Shown here: positions 52,825 through 60,708 of the stretch, piece after piece
How the letters are laid out: every line of letters begins with the position of its first letter
Position numbering within the stretch: the first letter of the stretch is position 1
Assembly (NCBI RefSeq): GCF_023516555.1
Contig: NZ_JAMGBD010000002.1
Coordinates: 186,001 to 250,000 of the forward strand
Origin: Sphingomonas alba
Lineage (GTDB): Bacteria; Pseudomonadota; Alphaproteobacteria; Sphingomonadales; Sphingomonadaceae
Length of the DNA: 64,000 nt
Direction of reading: 5' to 3'
Notes under the pieces: model-generated
The model's input: the letters and a program-made list of their open reading frames with translations, nothing else
What the model was told of the DNA's origin: nothing
Databases searched by the model: none
Made by a program: the position numbers and the translations under genes

Positions 52825-53355
52825 GTGACGAATCGCTTTGTGTTGAAGGCCGCGACTGACGATGTGCATCGCGAGCTCGACGACCGCCTGTCGCAGCTGA
52901 ACCTGGCGACGGCCGAGGATTACGGCCGCTTCCTCGGCTTCCAAGCGCGCACCGTGCCCGCCATCGAAGGCGCGCTCGCCGCAGCCGGCCTCGCCTCACT
53001 GGTCACCGGCTGGGAGCAAGGTCGCCGTTCGGAAGCGCTGAGGTCCGATCTCTCATCGCTCGGCCAGCCGATGCCGCAGCCCGCTGCGCCGCCGTCCATC
53101 AGCACTACCGCCGAGGCCCTGGGCGCCGCCTATGTCCTCGAAGGCTCCCGCCTCGGGGGCCGCGTGTTGCGCGGGCGCGTCGGCAAGGGACTGCCCGCGC
53201 GCTTCCTCGGCGAAGGCCAGCACAATAGCTGGCCGCACGTCGTCGCCGCGCTCGATCGCCTTCTTGGTTCCGAAGCCGATCTCGACGCCGCCAAGCAGGC
53301 CGCGCGCCGGACCTTTGCCTTTTTCCTCGATGCCGCTGGGGAGGCGGGCCTTTGA
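52825..53355 (+). CDS. bphO: heme oxygenase-like protein (biliverdin synthesis)
   Basis: 176 residues from GTG 52825 (MTNRFVLKAATDDVHRELD). The frame is open 43 codons further upstream, but those have no family support, and no clear ribosome site is seen, so the start is uncertain. Features: heme-ligand histidine in ATDDVHRELDDRLS, EDYGRFLGFQAR, and GAAYVLEGSRLGGRVLRGRV as in bacterial BphO. It would produce biliverdin IX-alpha from heme for the phytochrome encoded next, with which it shares a TTGA overlap. Confidence 0.87.
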   Translation: MTNRFVLKAATDDVHRELDDRLSQLNLATAEDYGRFLGFQARTVPAIEGALAAAGLASLVTGWEQGRRSEALRSDLSSLGQPMPQPAAPPSISTTAEALGAAYVLEGSRLGGRVLRGRVGKGLPARFLGEGQHNSWPHVVAALDRLLGSEADLDAAKQAARRTFAFFLDAAGEAGL

Positions 53356-55949
53356 CGACCGAGACCGTTCTTGACCGCACTGCCGAAGTCGACCTTACCA
53401 ACTGCGACCGCGAGCCGATCCACCAGCTTGGCGAAATACAGCCGATCGGCTTCCTCATCGTCCTGACCGCCGACTGGATGATCTCCAACGCTTCGGCCAA
53501 CACGCCCGACTTCCTCGACGTCGACGAGCGCGGCCTGATCGGCCGGCCGGCGACGGACATCATGACCAAGGAGGCGATCCACACGCTGCGTAACCGCCTC
53601 GCCCTGCTGCGCGGCGCTGATGCCCTGGAGCGCGTCTTCCGAATGGCTCTGCAGGATAACGGCAAGTGCTTCGACATCGCGCTCCACATGTCCGGATCTC
53701 GCATCATCCTCGAGGCCGAGCCGAGCAGCGAGCATGATTATGGCGATGCCACCGGCACTGTCCGCGGCATGGTCAGCCGGCTGGAGCAGGCTGGCGACAT
53801 GCCTGCTTTCTTCAATGAAGGTGCCCGACAGGTCCGCGCCCTCACCGGCTTCGACCGGGTCATGGTCTACCGCTTCTCGGCCGACGGCTCCGGCGAGGTG
53901 GTCGCCGAAAGCGCCAAGGGCGGAATCGGCAGCTTCCTCGGCCTCCACTACCCGGCCACCGACATCCCCAAGCAGGCCCGCGAGCTGTACACCCGCAGCC
54001 TCCTGCGCGTGATCACCGACATCAATGCAGAGCCGGTGCCGATCCTTCCGGCGACCGACGAATATGGGAAGCCGGTCGACCTCTCACTGTCGGTGCTGCG
54101 TTCCGTCTCGCGGATCCACATCGAATATCTCCGCAACATGGGCGTCGGCGCTTCCATGTCGATCTCCATCGTCGTCGAAGGCAAGCTCTGGGGCCTCATC
54201 GCCTGCCACCATTATTCGCCCCGATGCCCGAGTTTCGAGCGCCGCTCCGTGGCCGAGCTCTTCGCCCAGATGTTCGCGATGCGGATCGAGGCGCGCGAAC
54301 GAAAGCTGATCGTCGAATATGAGCGCCGCGCCCGTGACATTTCCGACCAGCTCTTGGGTGCCGTCGCCTCCGACGAGACCCTGCTCAATGATCCCGACTG
54401 GCTGTCGCAAATTCTCACCAGCGCCATCCCCGCGGACGGCGTCGGCGTCTGGATCAACGGCAATTACGCCTTCAGCGGCCTGACACCCGAAACCGGCGAA
54501 TTCGCCCGCATCATCCAAGCGCTGAACACCACCGCTGCCGGCCGCGCTTATGCAACCGACCATGTCGCTTCGCTGGTCCCGCCGCGCGAGGGGAAGGAAA
54601 GCCACATCGCCGGCCTCCTCGCCATCCCCATCTCGCGGACGCCACGCGACTATGTTGTGCTCTTCCGGCAGGAGATCATTCGCTCGGTCCGCTGGGCCGG
54701 CGATCCCCACAAGCCGGTCGAATATGGCCCCAACGGTCCACGCCTCACGCCTCGCCAGAGTTTCGAGGAATGGAAGGAAACCGTCGTCGGCCGCTCGCAA
54801 CCGTTCACGGATTCCGAAATGCGCGTCGCCGAAACCTTGCGCGCCACGCTCATCGAGGTTGTGCTCCGCCTCTCCGACGAAGCCAGCGCCGAGCGCAAGG
54901 AAGCGACCAGCCGGCAGGAGCTGCTGATCGCCGAACTCAATCACCGCGTCCGCAACATCCTGTCGCTGATCCGCGGCCTGATCCGCCAGTCCAAGCCCGC
55001 CGACGGCACGTCGATCGAAGATTTCGTCAAGGTCATCGACGGCCGCGTTCACGCCCTTGCCCGTGCCCACAACCAGATCACCGACGACCATTGGGGCCCA
55101 GCCCCGGTCAAGAACTTGCTGGAGGCCGAAGCCGCCGCCTTCCTGACTACGCAGAAGGACCGGCTTCTGCTCGATGGCCCGAACGTCCTCCTCAACCCGC
55201 AGGCTTACTCGACCCTGGCGCTGGTCGTGCATGAACTGGTCACCAACTCCGTCAAATATGGAAGCTTGTCCGTCGAGACCGGCGAAGCGCTGGTCGAATG
55301 GTCAGTGCGCGACAATGGCGACCTCCACTTCTGCTGGCGCGAACGGAGCGGCCCGGAAGTCGCCGGCCCTCCCCAGCGCAAGGGCTTTGGGACAACCATC
55401 ATCGAACATAGCGTCCCCTACGACCTCGGCGGCACGGCGAAGGTCGCCTATGCGAAAGAAGGCGTCCGGGCCGATTTCGTCATTCCGGCCAAACACGTCG
55501 TCCAGGCGGGCGACATCGCCGGTACCCGCATTTACCTTCCCGACGCACCTCACACGCCGGTCGAGCATGCCTCCAGGCTATTGCACGGCAAGAATGTCCT
55601 GCTTGTCGAGGACAGCCTGATCATCGCACTGGACGCCGAGGACCTGCTCATCCGGCTGGGCGCGGACCGCGTGAACACCGAGGCTTCGGCGCTTGGCGCC
55701 ATTGCCGCCATCGAGACCGAGAAGCCGGACGTCGCCATCCTCGACATCAACCTTGGCGATCACGACAGCGTCCCCATCGCCAACCGTCTCGCCGAGTTGG
55801 AAGTCCCCTTCATCTTCGCCACCGGCTATGGAGAGCAAAGCCAGCTCCCGGACCACCACAAGCGCCGCCCGGTCGCGCAGAAGCCCTACACGCTCGCCAG
55901 CCTGTCGCGGCGCCTGAGCGAGCTGCTGGGAGTCGGCGAGGAAGCTTGA
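53352..55949 (+). CDS. bphP: bacteriophytochrome, HWE histidine kinase with C-terminal receiver
   Basis: 865 residues from TTG 53352, overlapping the bphO stop. Domain order: PAS with the biliverdin-binding cysteine in LTNCDREPIHQLGEIQPIGF (Cys near residue 18); GAF (GFDRVMVYRFSADGSGE, HYPATDIPKQARELY); PHY (residues about 330-520); HWE kinase with the phosphoacceptor histidine in AELNHRVRNILSLIRGLIR and VHELVTNSVKYGSLS; receiver (KNVLLVEDSLIIALDAEDLL, VAILDINLGDHDS). Red/far-red receptor. The receiver has a conserved phospho-aspartate (DINL). No DNA-binding response regulator is adjacent. HWE kinases often feed the PhyR/EcfG general stress pathway; an EcfG promoter is found 200 bp downstream. 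Confidence 0.93.
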   Translation: MTTETVLDRTAEVDLTNCDREPIHQLGEIQPIGFLIVLTADWMISNASANTPDFLDVDERGLIGRPATDIMTKEAIHTLRNRLALLRGADALERVFRMALQDNGKCFDIALHMSGSRIILEAEPSSEHDYGDATGTVRGMVSRLEQAGDMPAFFNEGARQVRALTGFDRVMVYRFSADGSGEVVAESAKGGIGSFLGLHYPATDIPKQARELYTRSLLRVITDINAEPVPILPATDEYGKPVDLSLSVLRSVSRIHIEYLRNMGVGASMSISIVVEGKLWGLIACHHYSPRCPSFERRSVAELFAQMFAMRIEARERKLIVEYERRARDISDQLLGAVASDETLLNDPDWLSQILTSAIPADGVGVWINGNYAFSGLTPETGEFARIIQALNTTAAGRAYATDHVASLVPPREGKESHIAGLLAIPISRTPRDYVVLFRQEIIRSVRWAGDPHKPVEYGPNGPRLTPRQSFEEWKETVVGRSQPFTDSEMRVAETLRATLIEVVLRLSDEASAERKEATSRQELLIAELNHRVRNILSLIRGLIRQSKPADGTSIEDFVKVIDGRVHALARAHNQITDDHWGPAPVKNLLEAEAAAFLTTQKDRLLLDGPNVLLNPQAYSTLALVVHELVTNSVKYGSLSVETGEALVEWSVRDNGDLHFCWRERSGPEVAGPPQRKGFGTTIIEHSVPYDLGGTAKVAYAKEGVRADFVIPAKHVVQAGDIAGTRIYLPDAPHTPVEHASRLLHGKNVLLVEDSLIIALDAEDLLIRLGADRVNTEASALGAIAAIETEKPDVAILDINLGDHDSVPIANRLAELEVPFIFATGYGEQSQLPDHHKRRPVAQKPYTLASLSRRLSELLGVGEEA

Positions 55950-55958
55950 TCAAGGGGC

Positions 55959-56034
55959 TGGTGGAGCTGAGGGGAATCGAACCCCTGACCTCTGCAGTGC
56001 GATTGCAGCGCTCTCCCATCTGAGCTACAGCCCC
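55959..56034 (-). tRNA. tRNA-Ala (anticodon CGC)
   Basis: 76 nt with encoded CCA. On the minus strand: acceptor stem GGGGCTG/CAGCTCC with the G3-U70 pair that marks alanine tRNAs, D-arm GCTC-loop-GAGC, anticodon stem CTGCA/TGCAG with loop ATCGCAC (anticodon CGC at 55999-56001), T-arm AGGGG-TTCGATT-CCCCT. It is convergent with bphP, 9 bp away. Confidence 0.95.
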
Positions 56035-56143
56035 GCGCCCTTGGCAGGCGGCCCCTCTAGCCGCGCTTCCCCCTCCCTGCAACCACTCCGTTTCGCTCCC
56101 GTTCGGTTGGGCGCATCCGCCGCCTCCATTCGTCGCTACGACC

Positions 56144-56168
56144 GGAACGTGACCCCTCCGAAATCGTT
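56144..56168 (+). promoter_or_regulatory. EcfG-type (general stress) promoter
   Basis: GGAAC (56144-56148), a 16-bp spacer and CGTT (56165-56168) match the alphaproteobacterial EcfG consensus GGAAC-N16/17-CGTT exactly. It lies 55 bp before the ATG of the DUF2171 gene. No other promoter is evident in this gap. Confidence 0.75.
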
Positions 56169-56222
56169 GTTTTGGACAGTCCGGGCGCGTGTTCTGCGCC
56201 GGCTTCCTTGGAGGGAAAATCA

Positions 56223-57251
56223 ATGGCTTATGACCGTTATGATACGCGCCGTGATTGGCGTGGCGAACGCTCCCGATGGCAGGGCGACGACCGTTCCGAC
56301 CGTAGCTGGGGCAATGACCGTGATCGCAACGAACGCGGCTGGTTCGACCGTGCGAGCGATGAAGTGGCGAGCTGGTTCGGCGATGACGACGCCGAGCGTC
56401 GCCGGCGCCAGGACAACCGCATGAGCGGATGGTCCGGCAATGATCGCGACCGTCACGGCAGCGGCCATCTTCGCAACGACGACGATGTCCGCTCCTATTA
56501 TTCGCATCGCGACCATGACCGCGACGCCTTTGGGCGTGATCGCGACACCAGTTTCCGCCGCGACCGCGATTTCGGCCGCGACGACCGCGCCTTCATGAGC
56601 GACGAAGATTTCTCGCGTTATGAACGCCGCCCGAGCTTCCGTGACGAAGGCTATCGCCGGCCCTACACCGGCCGCTTCACCGGTCGGGACGATCGTGATC
56701 GCGACGACCGTGGTTACCGACCGATGACCGGCGACTATGGCCGCGGCACCGAGGAGCGCATGGAACAGGGCGCGTCCTTCTATGGCGTCGGCGCTCATCA
56801 TGACCGCCATTATGGCGAGTGGCGTTCGAAGCAGATCGACCAGCTCGATCGCGACTATGAGGACTATGCTCGCGAGAACCGCTCACGGTTCGAGGACGAT
56901 TTCTCCAACTGGCGCGGCAAGCGTCAGGAAAAGCGCGGCCTGCTCGGCCAGGTCCGCGAGCATATGGAAGTGCTCGGCTCGGACGGTGAGCATGTAGGCA
57001 CCGTCGACCGCACCGCCGGCGACCGCCTGATCCTTGCCAAGAGCGATCCGGAAAGCGGAGGCGCCCATCACTCGCTGATGTGCACCATGATCGACCGGAT
57101 CGAAGGCAACCAGCTGTTCCTCGACACCCCGGCCGACGAAGCCAAAAAGCGCTGGCGTGACGACAGCCGCGAACGTGCGCTGTTCGAGCGCGACGACCAG
57201 GGCGAAGCCGGCCCGCACGCGCTCAACCGGAGCTTCTCGGGCACCTATTAA
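56223..57251 (+). CDS. DUF2171 protein with long Asp/Arg-rich region
   Basis: 342 residues from ATG 56223 with GGAGGGA upstream. Residues 1-240 are strongly charged and of low complexity (RDxR, DRD, RDDR repeats), hydrophilic and probably disordered. Residues about 255-325 form a DUF2171/PRC-barrel-like domain (LLGQVREHMEVLGSDGEHVG, RLILAKSDPESGGAHHSL, LFLDTPADEAKKRW). No signal or membrane segment. The upstream EcfG promoter and this architecture suggest a stress (desiccation/osmotic) protein. Function unproven. A terminator follows. Confidence 0.8.
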   Translation: MAYDRYDTRRDWRGERSRWQGDDRSDRSWGNDRDRNERGWFDRASDEVASWFGDDDAERRRRQDNRMSGWSGNDRDRHGSGHLRNDDDVRSYYSHRDHDRDAFGRDRDTSFRRDRDFGRDDRAFMSDEDFSRYERRPSFRDEGYRRPYTGRFTGRDDRDRDDRGYRPMTGDYGRGTEERMEQGASFYGVGAHHDRHYGEWRSKQIDQLDRDYEDYARENRSRFEDDFSNWRGKRQEKRGLLGQVREHMEVLGSDGEHVGTVDRTAGDRLILAKSDPESGGAHHSLMCTMIDRIEGNQLFLDTPADEAKKRWRDDSRERALFERDDQGEAGPHALNRSFSGTY

Positions 57252-57273
57252 GGCAAGCCTGAGGGAGAGGAGG

Positions 57274-57307
57274 GCCCGGTCGCAGCGATGCGGCCGGGCT
57301 TTTCTTT
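57274..57307 (+). terminator. rho-independent terminator after DUF2171 gene
   Basis: An 11-bp stem GCCCGGTCGCA/TGCGGCCGGGC with a GCGA loop and one T-G pair, followed by TTTTCTTT. Confidence 0.85.
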
Positions 57308-57315
57308 GTCCTGTT

Positions 57316-57403
57316 CGTCATCCCGGGCTTGACCCGGGATCCGCCTTTTCTTTTGCAACGGAGCCTGAACGAAGGCAGACCCCGGATCGAGTCCGGGGTG
57401 ACG
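57316..57403. repeat. REP/BIME-like inverted-repeat element
   Basis: 88 bp bounded by CGTCA (57316-57320) and TGACG (57399-57403). The left arm CGTCATCCCGGGCTTGACCC and the complement of the right arm CGTCACCCCGGACTCGATCC align over 32 bp. Each arm holds a hairpin (CCCGG...CCGGG). It lies in the leader of the oxidoreductase gene. Confidence 0.8.
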
Positions 57404-57418
57404 AAGGAGAGACATCCA

Positions 57419-58408
57419 ATGGCCCGCGCCTGGCATCTGATGAACCGCCCCACCGGTATCCCGACCAATGACGACGCCGTGCTCAAGGACATTGCCCTGG
57501 CGCCGCTCGACGACGGCATGGTCCACGTCCGCAACCGCTGGCTGTCGGTCGACCCGTACATGCGCAGCCGGATGAACGACGTGAAGTCTTACGTCCCCTC
57601 CTTCCAGATCGGCGAGCCGATGACCGGCGGCGCGGTCGGCGAGGTCGTCGAAAGCCGCGATCCCTCGCTGCAACCCGGCGACATGGTCCTCCACATGGCG
57701 GGCTGGCGCGACGAAGTCGTCGAGCCCGCTGGCCACTTCAACAAGCTTCCGCCGATCCCCGGCGTCGAGCCGCAGGCATTCCTCGCCAACCTCGGCCTGA
57801 CAGGCGGGACGGCCTATTTCGGCCTGCTCGACGTTGCCGCGGCCAAGGCCGGCGACATCGTCTTCGTCTCGGCTGCCGCGGGCGCGGTCGGCTCGGCGGT
57901 GGTGCAGATTGCCAAGGCCAAGGGGATGACCGTCATCGGCTCGGCCGGCGGCGCGGACAAATGCGAATTCGTCCGCTCGCTCGGCGCCGATGAGGTCATC
58001 GACTACAAGGCCGGGCCGGTCGTGAAGTCGCTGATGGCGGCTGCGACCAAAGGCATCGACGTCTATTTCGACAATGTCGGCGGCGACCATCTCGATGCTG
58101 CACTTGCCGCAGCCCGACAGAACGCCCGCTTCGCCATGTGCGGGATGATCGAGGGCTACAATACGGGCGAACCCACGACCCTGCGCTACATCATGCGCGT
58201 TGTCGCCATGCGCATCCGCATGCAGGGCTTCATCTACACCGACTACATGGGCCGCCTCGGCGAGTTCTACCAGGACATGGGCGCCATGATCGCCGGCGGC
58301 CAGGTCAAGGAGCGCGAAACAGTGATGGACGGCCTCGACAGCGCCCTCGATGCCTTCCGAGGCCTCTTCACCGGCGCCAACACCGGCAAGATGCTCGTCC
58401 GCTTGTAG
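57419..58408 (+). CDS. zinc-independent MDR oxidoreductase (NADP-dependent, CurA/leukotriene B4-dehydrogenase type)
   Basis: 329 residues from ATG 57419. The medium-chain family without zinc ligands: N-terminal SVDPYMRSRMNDVKSY and GEPMTGGAVGEV; NADP-binding AAAGAVGSAVVQIAKAKG, VIGSAGGADKCEFV; and VDVYFDNVGGDHLDAAL-like segment (YFDNVGGDHLD). C-terminal GQVKERETVMDGLDSALDAF. It reduces the C=C of enals/enones. The ATG comes just after the repeat element. Confidence 0.9.
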   Translation: MARAWHLMNRPTGIPTNDDAVLKDIALAPLDDGMVHVRNRWLSVDPYMRSRMNDVKSYVPSFQIGEPMTGGAVGEVVESRDPSLQPGDMVLHMAGWRDEVVEPAGHFNKLPPIPGVEPQAFLANLGLTGGTAYFGLLDVAAAKAGDIVFVSAAAGAVGSAVVQIAKAKGMTVIGSAGGADKCEFVRSLGADEVIDYKAGPVVKSLMAAATKGIDVYFDNVGGDHLDAALAAARQNARFAMCGMIEGYNTGEPTTLRYIMRVVAMRIRMQGFIYTDYMGRLGEFYQDMGAMIAGGQVKERETVMDGLDSALDAFRGLFTGANTGKMLVRL

Positions 58409-58545
58409 CCACCGAGCGCAGCGCCGCCGGCGCGCTCGGCGCGCCGCCGAAGCAGCGCGAAGAGATGGCGCAAGCCGGCCGACCGGCGTTCCGGCAAAGC
58501 CGAGGACGACCGGATCGACGTCACGGATTTACTCCGTGACGGCGA
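58409..58545 (+). repeat. structured intergenic element, copy 1
   Basis: Shares with 61477-61599 an opening CGAGCGCAGCG and CGCCGGCGCG, a middle AGATGGCG...GCCGGCC block, and a closing stem of 8-bp arms: GTCACGGA (58520-58527) and TCCGTGAC (58533-58540), both followed by GGC. It begins at the stop codon of the oxidoreductase gene on the same strand. Confidence 0.7.
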
Positions 58546-58577
58546 ATGTCCGCTTTCGACCCATTCCTGCCATTAGC
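58546..58577 (+). repeat. short repeat, left of small membrane gene
   Basis: ATGTCCGCTTTCGACCCATT followed by CCTGCCATTAGC. The core GCTTTC-N-ACCCA-NN-CCTGCCATTAGC recurs at 59038-59063, on the other side of the gene at 58631. Confidence 0.65.
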
Positions 58578-58630
58578 TCGGGCGGTCAGCTTTTGATTGC
58601 AGCCCTTGGCTTTGATGGTAGCGTTGGTTG

Positions 58631-59026
58631 ATGGCAGACGATGCGGGTCAAGAACCGAGAGAAACTGCGCGAGAGGGCATCGACTACCAGAAGCTCTCAA
58701 ATCCAGCTTATCTGGTCATTCTCGTTTTTGCTGTCCCTGTGTTCTTTTTCTTTGCCGCTCGAGGCGATGATGCCCGGGGGTTTGTCGCAGCGCTTTCGTT
58801 AAGCGCAGTCCTCGGCGTGGCTGCAATACTGAGGCCCCATTCGGGGCAGTTGATGTATTGGATGGCGTTGCTCGCCATGGCGGTCTCTCACGGTCTGTTG
58901 GTCATGCTTGTTCCGTGGCCTCAGCAATATCATGGTGCGGGGATAGTTTTTGCGCCGCTCGTTATTCTCGACATGTACGCGTGGGCGAGACTACTTTTGG
59001 CGATGGTCAGACTGCACAGCGCTTAA
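58631..59026 (+). CDS. small integral membrane hypothetical protein
   Basis: 131 residues with four transmembrane helices (near residues 26-42, 52-66, 75-94, 103-125; for example YLVILVFAVPVFFFFAA). ATG 58631 preferred to TTG 58628. No recognised family. Codon use is visibly more A/T-rich than its neighbours (TTC/TTT and CTC-poor stretches), and a short repeat flanks it on both sides, which suggests late acquisition. Confidence 0.6.
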   Translation: MADDAGQEPRETAREGIDYQKLSNPAYLVILVFAVPVFFFFAARGDDARGFVAALSLSAVLGVAAILRPHSGQLMYWMALLAMAVSHGLLVMLVPWPQQYHGAGIVFAPLVILDMYAWARLLLAMVRLHSA

Positions 59027-59037
59027 GCCGGAACGGC

Positions 59038-59063
59038 AGCTTTCCACCCAAACCTGCCATTAG
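59038..59063 (+). repeat. short repeat, right of small membrane gene
   Basis: AGCTTTCCACCCAAACCTGC followed by CATTAG, matching the copy at 58552-58575 in 21 of about 25 positions. It also overlaps the start of the space before the convergent gene ending at 59068. Confidence 0.6.
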
Positions 59064-59067
59064 CCCG

Positions 59068-59649
59068 TCAGGCGTGCGCGCGCTCCAGCACGATCAGCAG
59101 GTGCGGGTGCTCGCTCGGCTTGCCCGTCTTCACCTCGACCGGCTGGGCGACGACGGCGATCTTCGTCCGCTCGACGCCTAACGCGACGATGTCGCGCTGA
59201 AGCCGCTGCGCTCGCGATTGCTCCAGCTGGTCCTCGGCTTCGGTCTTGATCCCCTTGGCGGTGGTGATCATGATCTGCGTCGTCAGCTCCGGATGGGCCT
59301 TCATCATCTGCGCGAAATCGGCGACGCGATGGGCACCGTCGGGGGTGGGCTCGGCAGAGCCGGAGGCGAAGACCTCGTCGCCAACGGAGAACTGGTGGGT
59401 CGTCGTCGTGCCCACCTTGAGCCAGTTGGCCATCTTGTAGCCGATCGACCCCGGCTCGAGGACCAGTGTCGTGCCGTTCTTCAGGGACACCAGTCGTTCG
59501 TCGATCTGCGACGATATCACGACGCGATCCTTGTCCAGCGTGGTCTGGACACAGCTGCGAAGGGCAACGATTGGCCCCGTCAGAAACAGGGTTATGGCCA
59601 AGGTGAGCCAGGTGCGGGCATTGGCGTCGAGGCGCCGGCTTCTCGCCAT
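59068..59649 (-). CDS. membrane-anchored protein with OmpA-like C-terminal region
   Basis: 193 residues (start ATG 59649). One N-terminal transmembrane helix (TWLTLAITLFLTGPIVALRS) then a periplasmic part. Residues about 90-180 look like an OmpA-family fold: VFASGSAEPTPDGAHRVADF, TTQIMITTAKGIKTEAEDQL, RAQRLQRDIVALGVERTKI. The canonical peptidoglycan-binding residues (NDxSD-type, xxRR) are not all visible, so binding to diaminopimelate is doubtful. Role unknown. Confidence 0.55.
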   Translation of the reverse strand: MARSRRLDANARTWLTLAITLFLTGPIVALRSCVQTTLDKDRVVISSQIDERLVSLKNGTTLVLEPGSIGYKMANWLKVGTTTTHQFSVGDEVFASGSAEPTPDGAHRVADFAQMMKAHPELTTQIMITTAKGIKTEAEDQLEQSRAQRLQRDIVALGVERTKIAVVAQPVEVKTGKPSEHPHLLIVLERAHA

Positions 59650-59729
59650 TATCAACGTCCCAAACTGTCAGGAACGTTATGGAGAAGGGCCGCACCCTTC
59701 CCCATCGGGTTAGATACTGAGCGCCCAGC

Positions 59730-60611
59730 CTACCGCGTGTAGTTGCACTGCGACGGGTCGCCGGTGGTCATGCCGCGGCGGAGGGCCTCCATGCGCTGCG
59801 CGGACGACCCGTGCGTGAAGCTGTCCGGGACAACCGTGCCCTGCGCCTGCCGTTGCAGCGTGTCGTCGCCGATGGCTTCGGCGGCGCGCATACCTTCTTC
59901 CAAATCGCCCTGTTCGATGATCGAGCCCTTCTCGTCGCGGGCATTGGCGGCCCAGACGCCTGCATAGCAGTCGGCCTGCAGTTCGACTCCGACCTGGATG
60001 GCGTTGCCGCCCGTTTCGCTGCTGCGCGCCTGCGCATTGTGGGCCTTGTCGAGCGTGCCTTCGAGATCCTGGATATGATGCCCGACCTCATGGGCAATGA
60101 CGTAGGCGACCGGGAAATCGCCCGGCGCGTTGAAGCGCTGCGACAGCTCGTTGAAGAAAGCCGGGTCGACGTAGATCTTCTTGTCGTTGGGACAATAGAA
60201 CGGCCCCATTGCCGCCTGCCCCATTCCGCAAGCGGTCTGTGTTCCACCGGTGTAAGCGACTAAAGTCGTCGGCTGGTATTGCGCCCCCGATTTCTGGAAA
60301 ATCTCGCCCCAGGTCTGCTCGGTCGAACCGAGAATACGGACCATGGCGTCGCGGACGTTCGGATCCAGCTTGGATGCGCCAGACGACCCCGCAGGCCCTC
60401 CGCCGCTACCGCCGCCCAAGCCACCAAGCGAGGTCAGCGCGCAGTATCCGAGCAGCAGGACCAGGATACCGACGATCCCGAACCGGCTGCCGACCAGGCT
60501 GAGGAGCAGGCCGAGCCCGCCACCACCGCCTCCGAAGCCGCCAAGCCCGCCGCTTTGGCCGGTCCGATCCTCAAAATTACCGCTTTCCGGTTCGCCGCCG
60601 AGCCGCACCAT
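59730..60611 (-). CDS. putative neutral zinc metallopeptidase (YpfJ family)
   Basis: 293 residues. N-terminal acidic/Gly-rich region, a transmembrane segment (near residues 33-66, with LGLLLSLVGSRFGIVGILVL), a Gly/Ser-rich linker, then the peptidase domain with the zinc motif AHEVGHHIQDLEGTL and the downstream glutamate-containing VGVELQADCYAGVWA. The C-terminal DSFTHGSSAQRMEALRRG is standard for the family. Membrane-bound, peptidase side in the periplasm. Substrates unknown. Confidence 0.9.
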   Translation of the reverse strand: MVRLGGEPESGNFEDRTGQSGGLGGFGGGGGGLGLLLSLVGSRFGIVGILVLLLGYCALTSLGGLGGGSGGGPAGSSGASKLDPNVRDAMVRILGSTEQTWGEIFQKSGAQYQPTTLVAYTGGTQTACGMGQAAMGPFYCPNDKKIYVDPAFFNELSQRFNAPGDFPVAYVIAHEVGHHIQDLEGTLDKAHNAQARSSETGGNAIQVGVELQADCYAGVWAANARDEKGSIIEQGDLEEGMRAAEAIGDDTLQRQAQGTVVPDSFTHGSSAQRMEALRRGMTTGDPSQCNYTR

Positions 60612-60708
60612 GCTTCAAGTCCTCCTCGTCGCGTCCAATGCTTGGCTTAGCGTAACGGTTGCAATTGCCCAAAGCGAAGGCAAAGGCGACTTGCAAAGGA
60701 GATCACGC

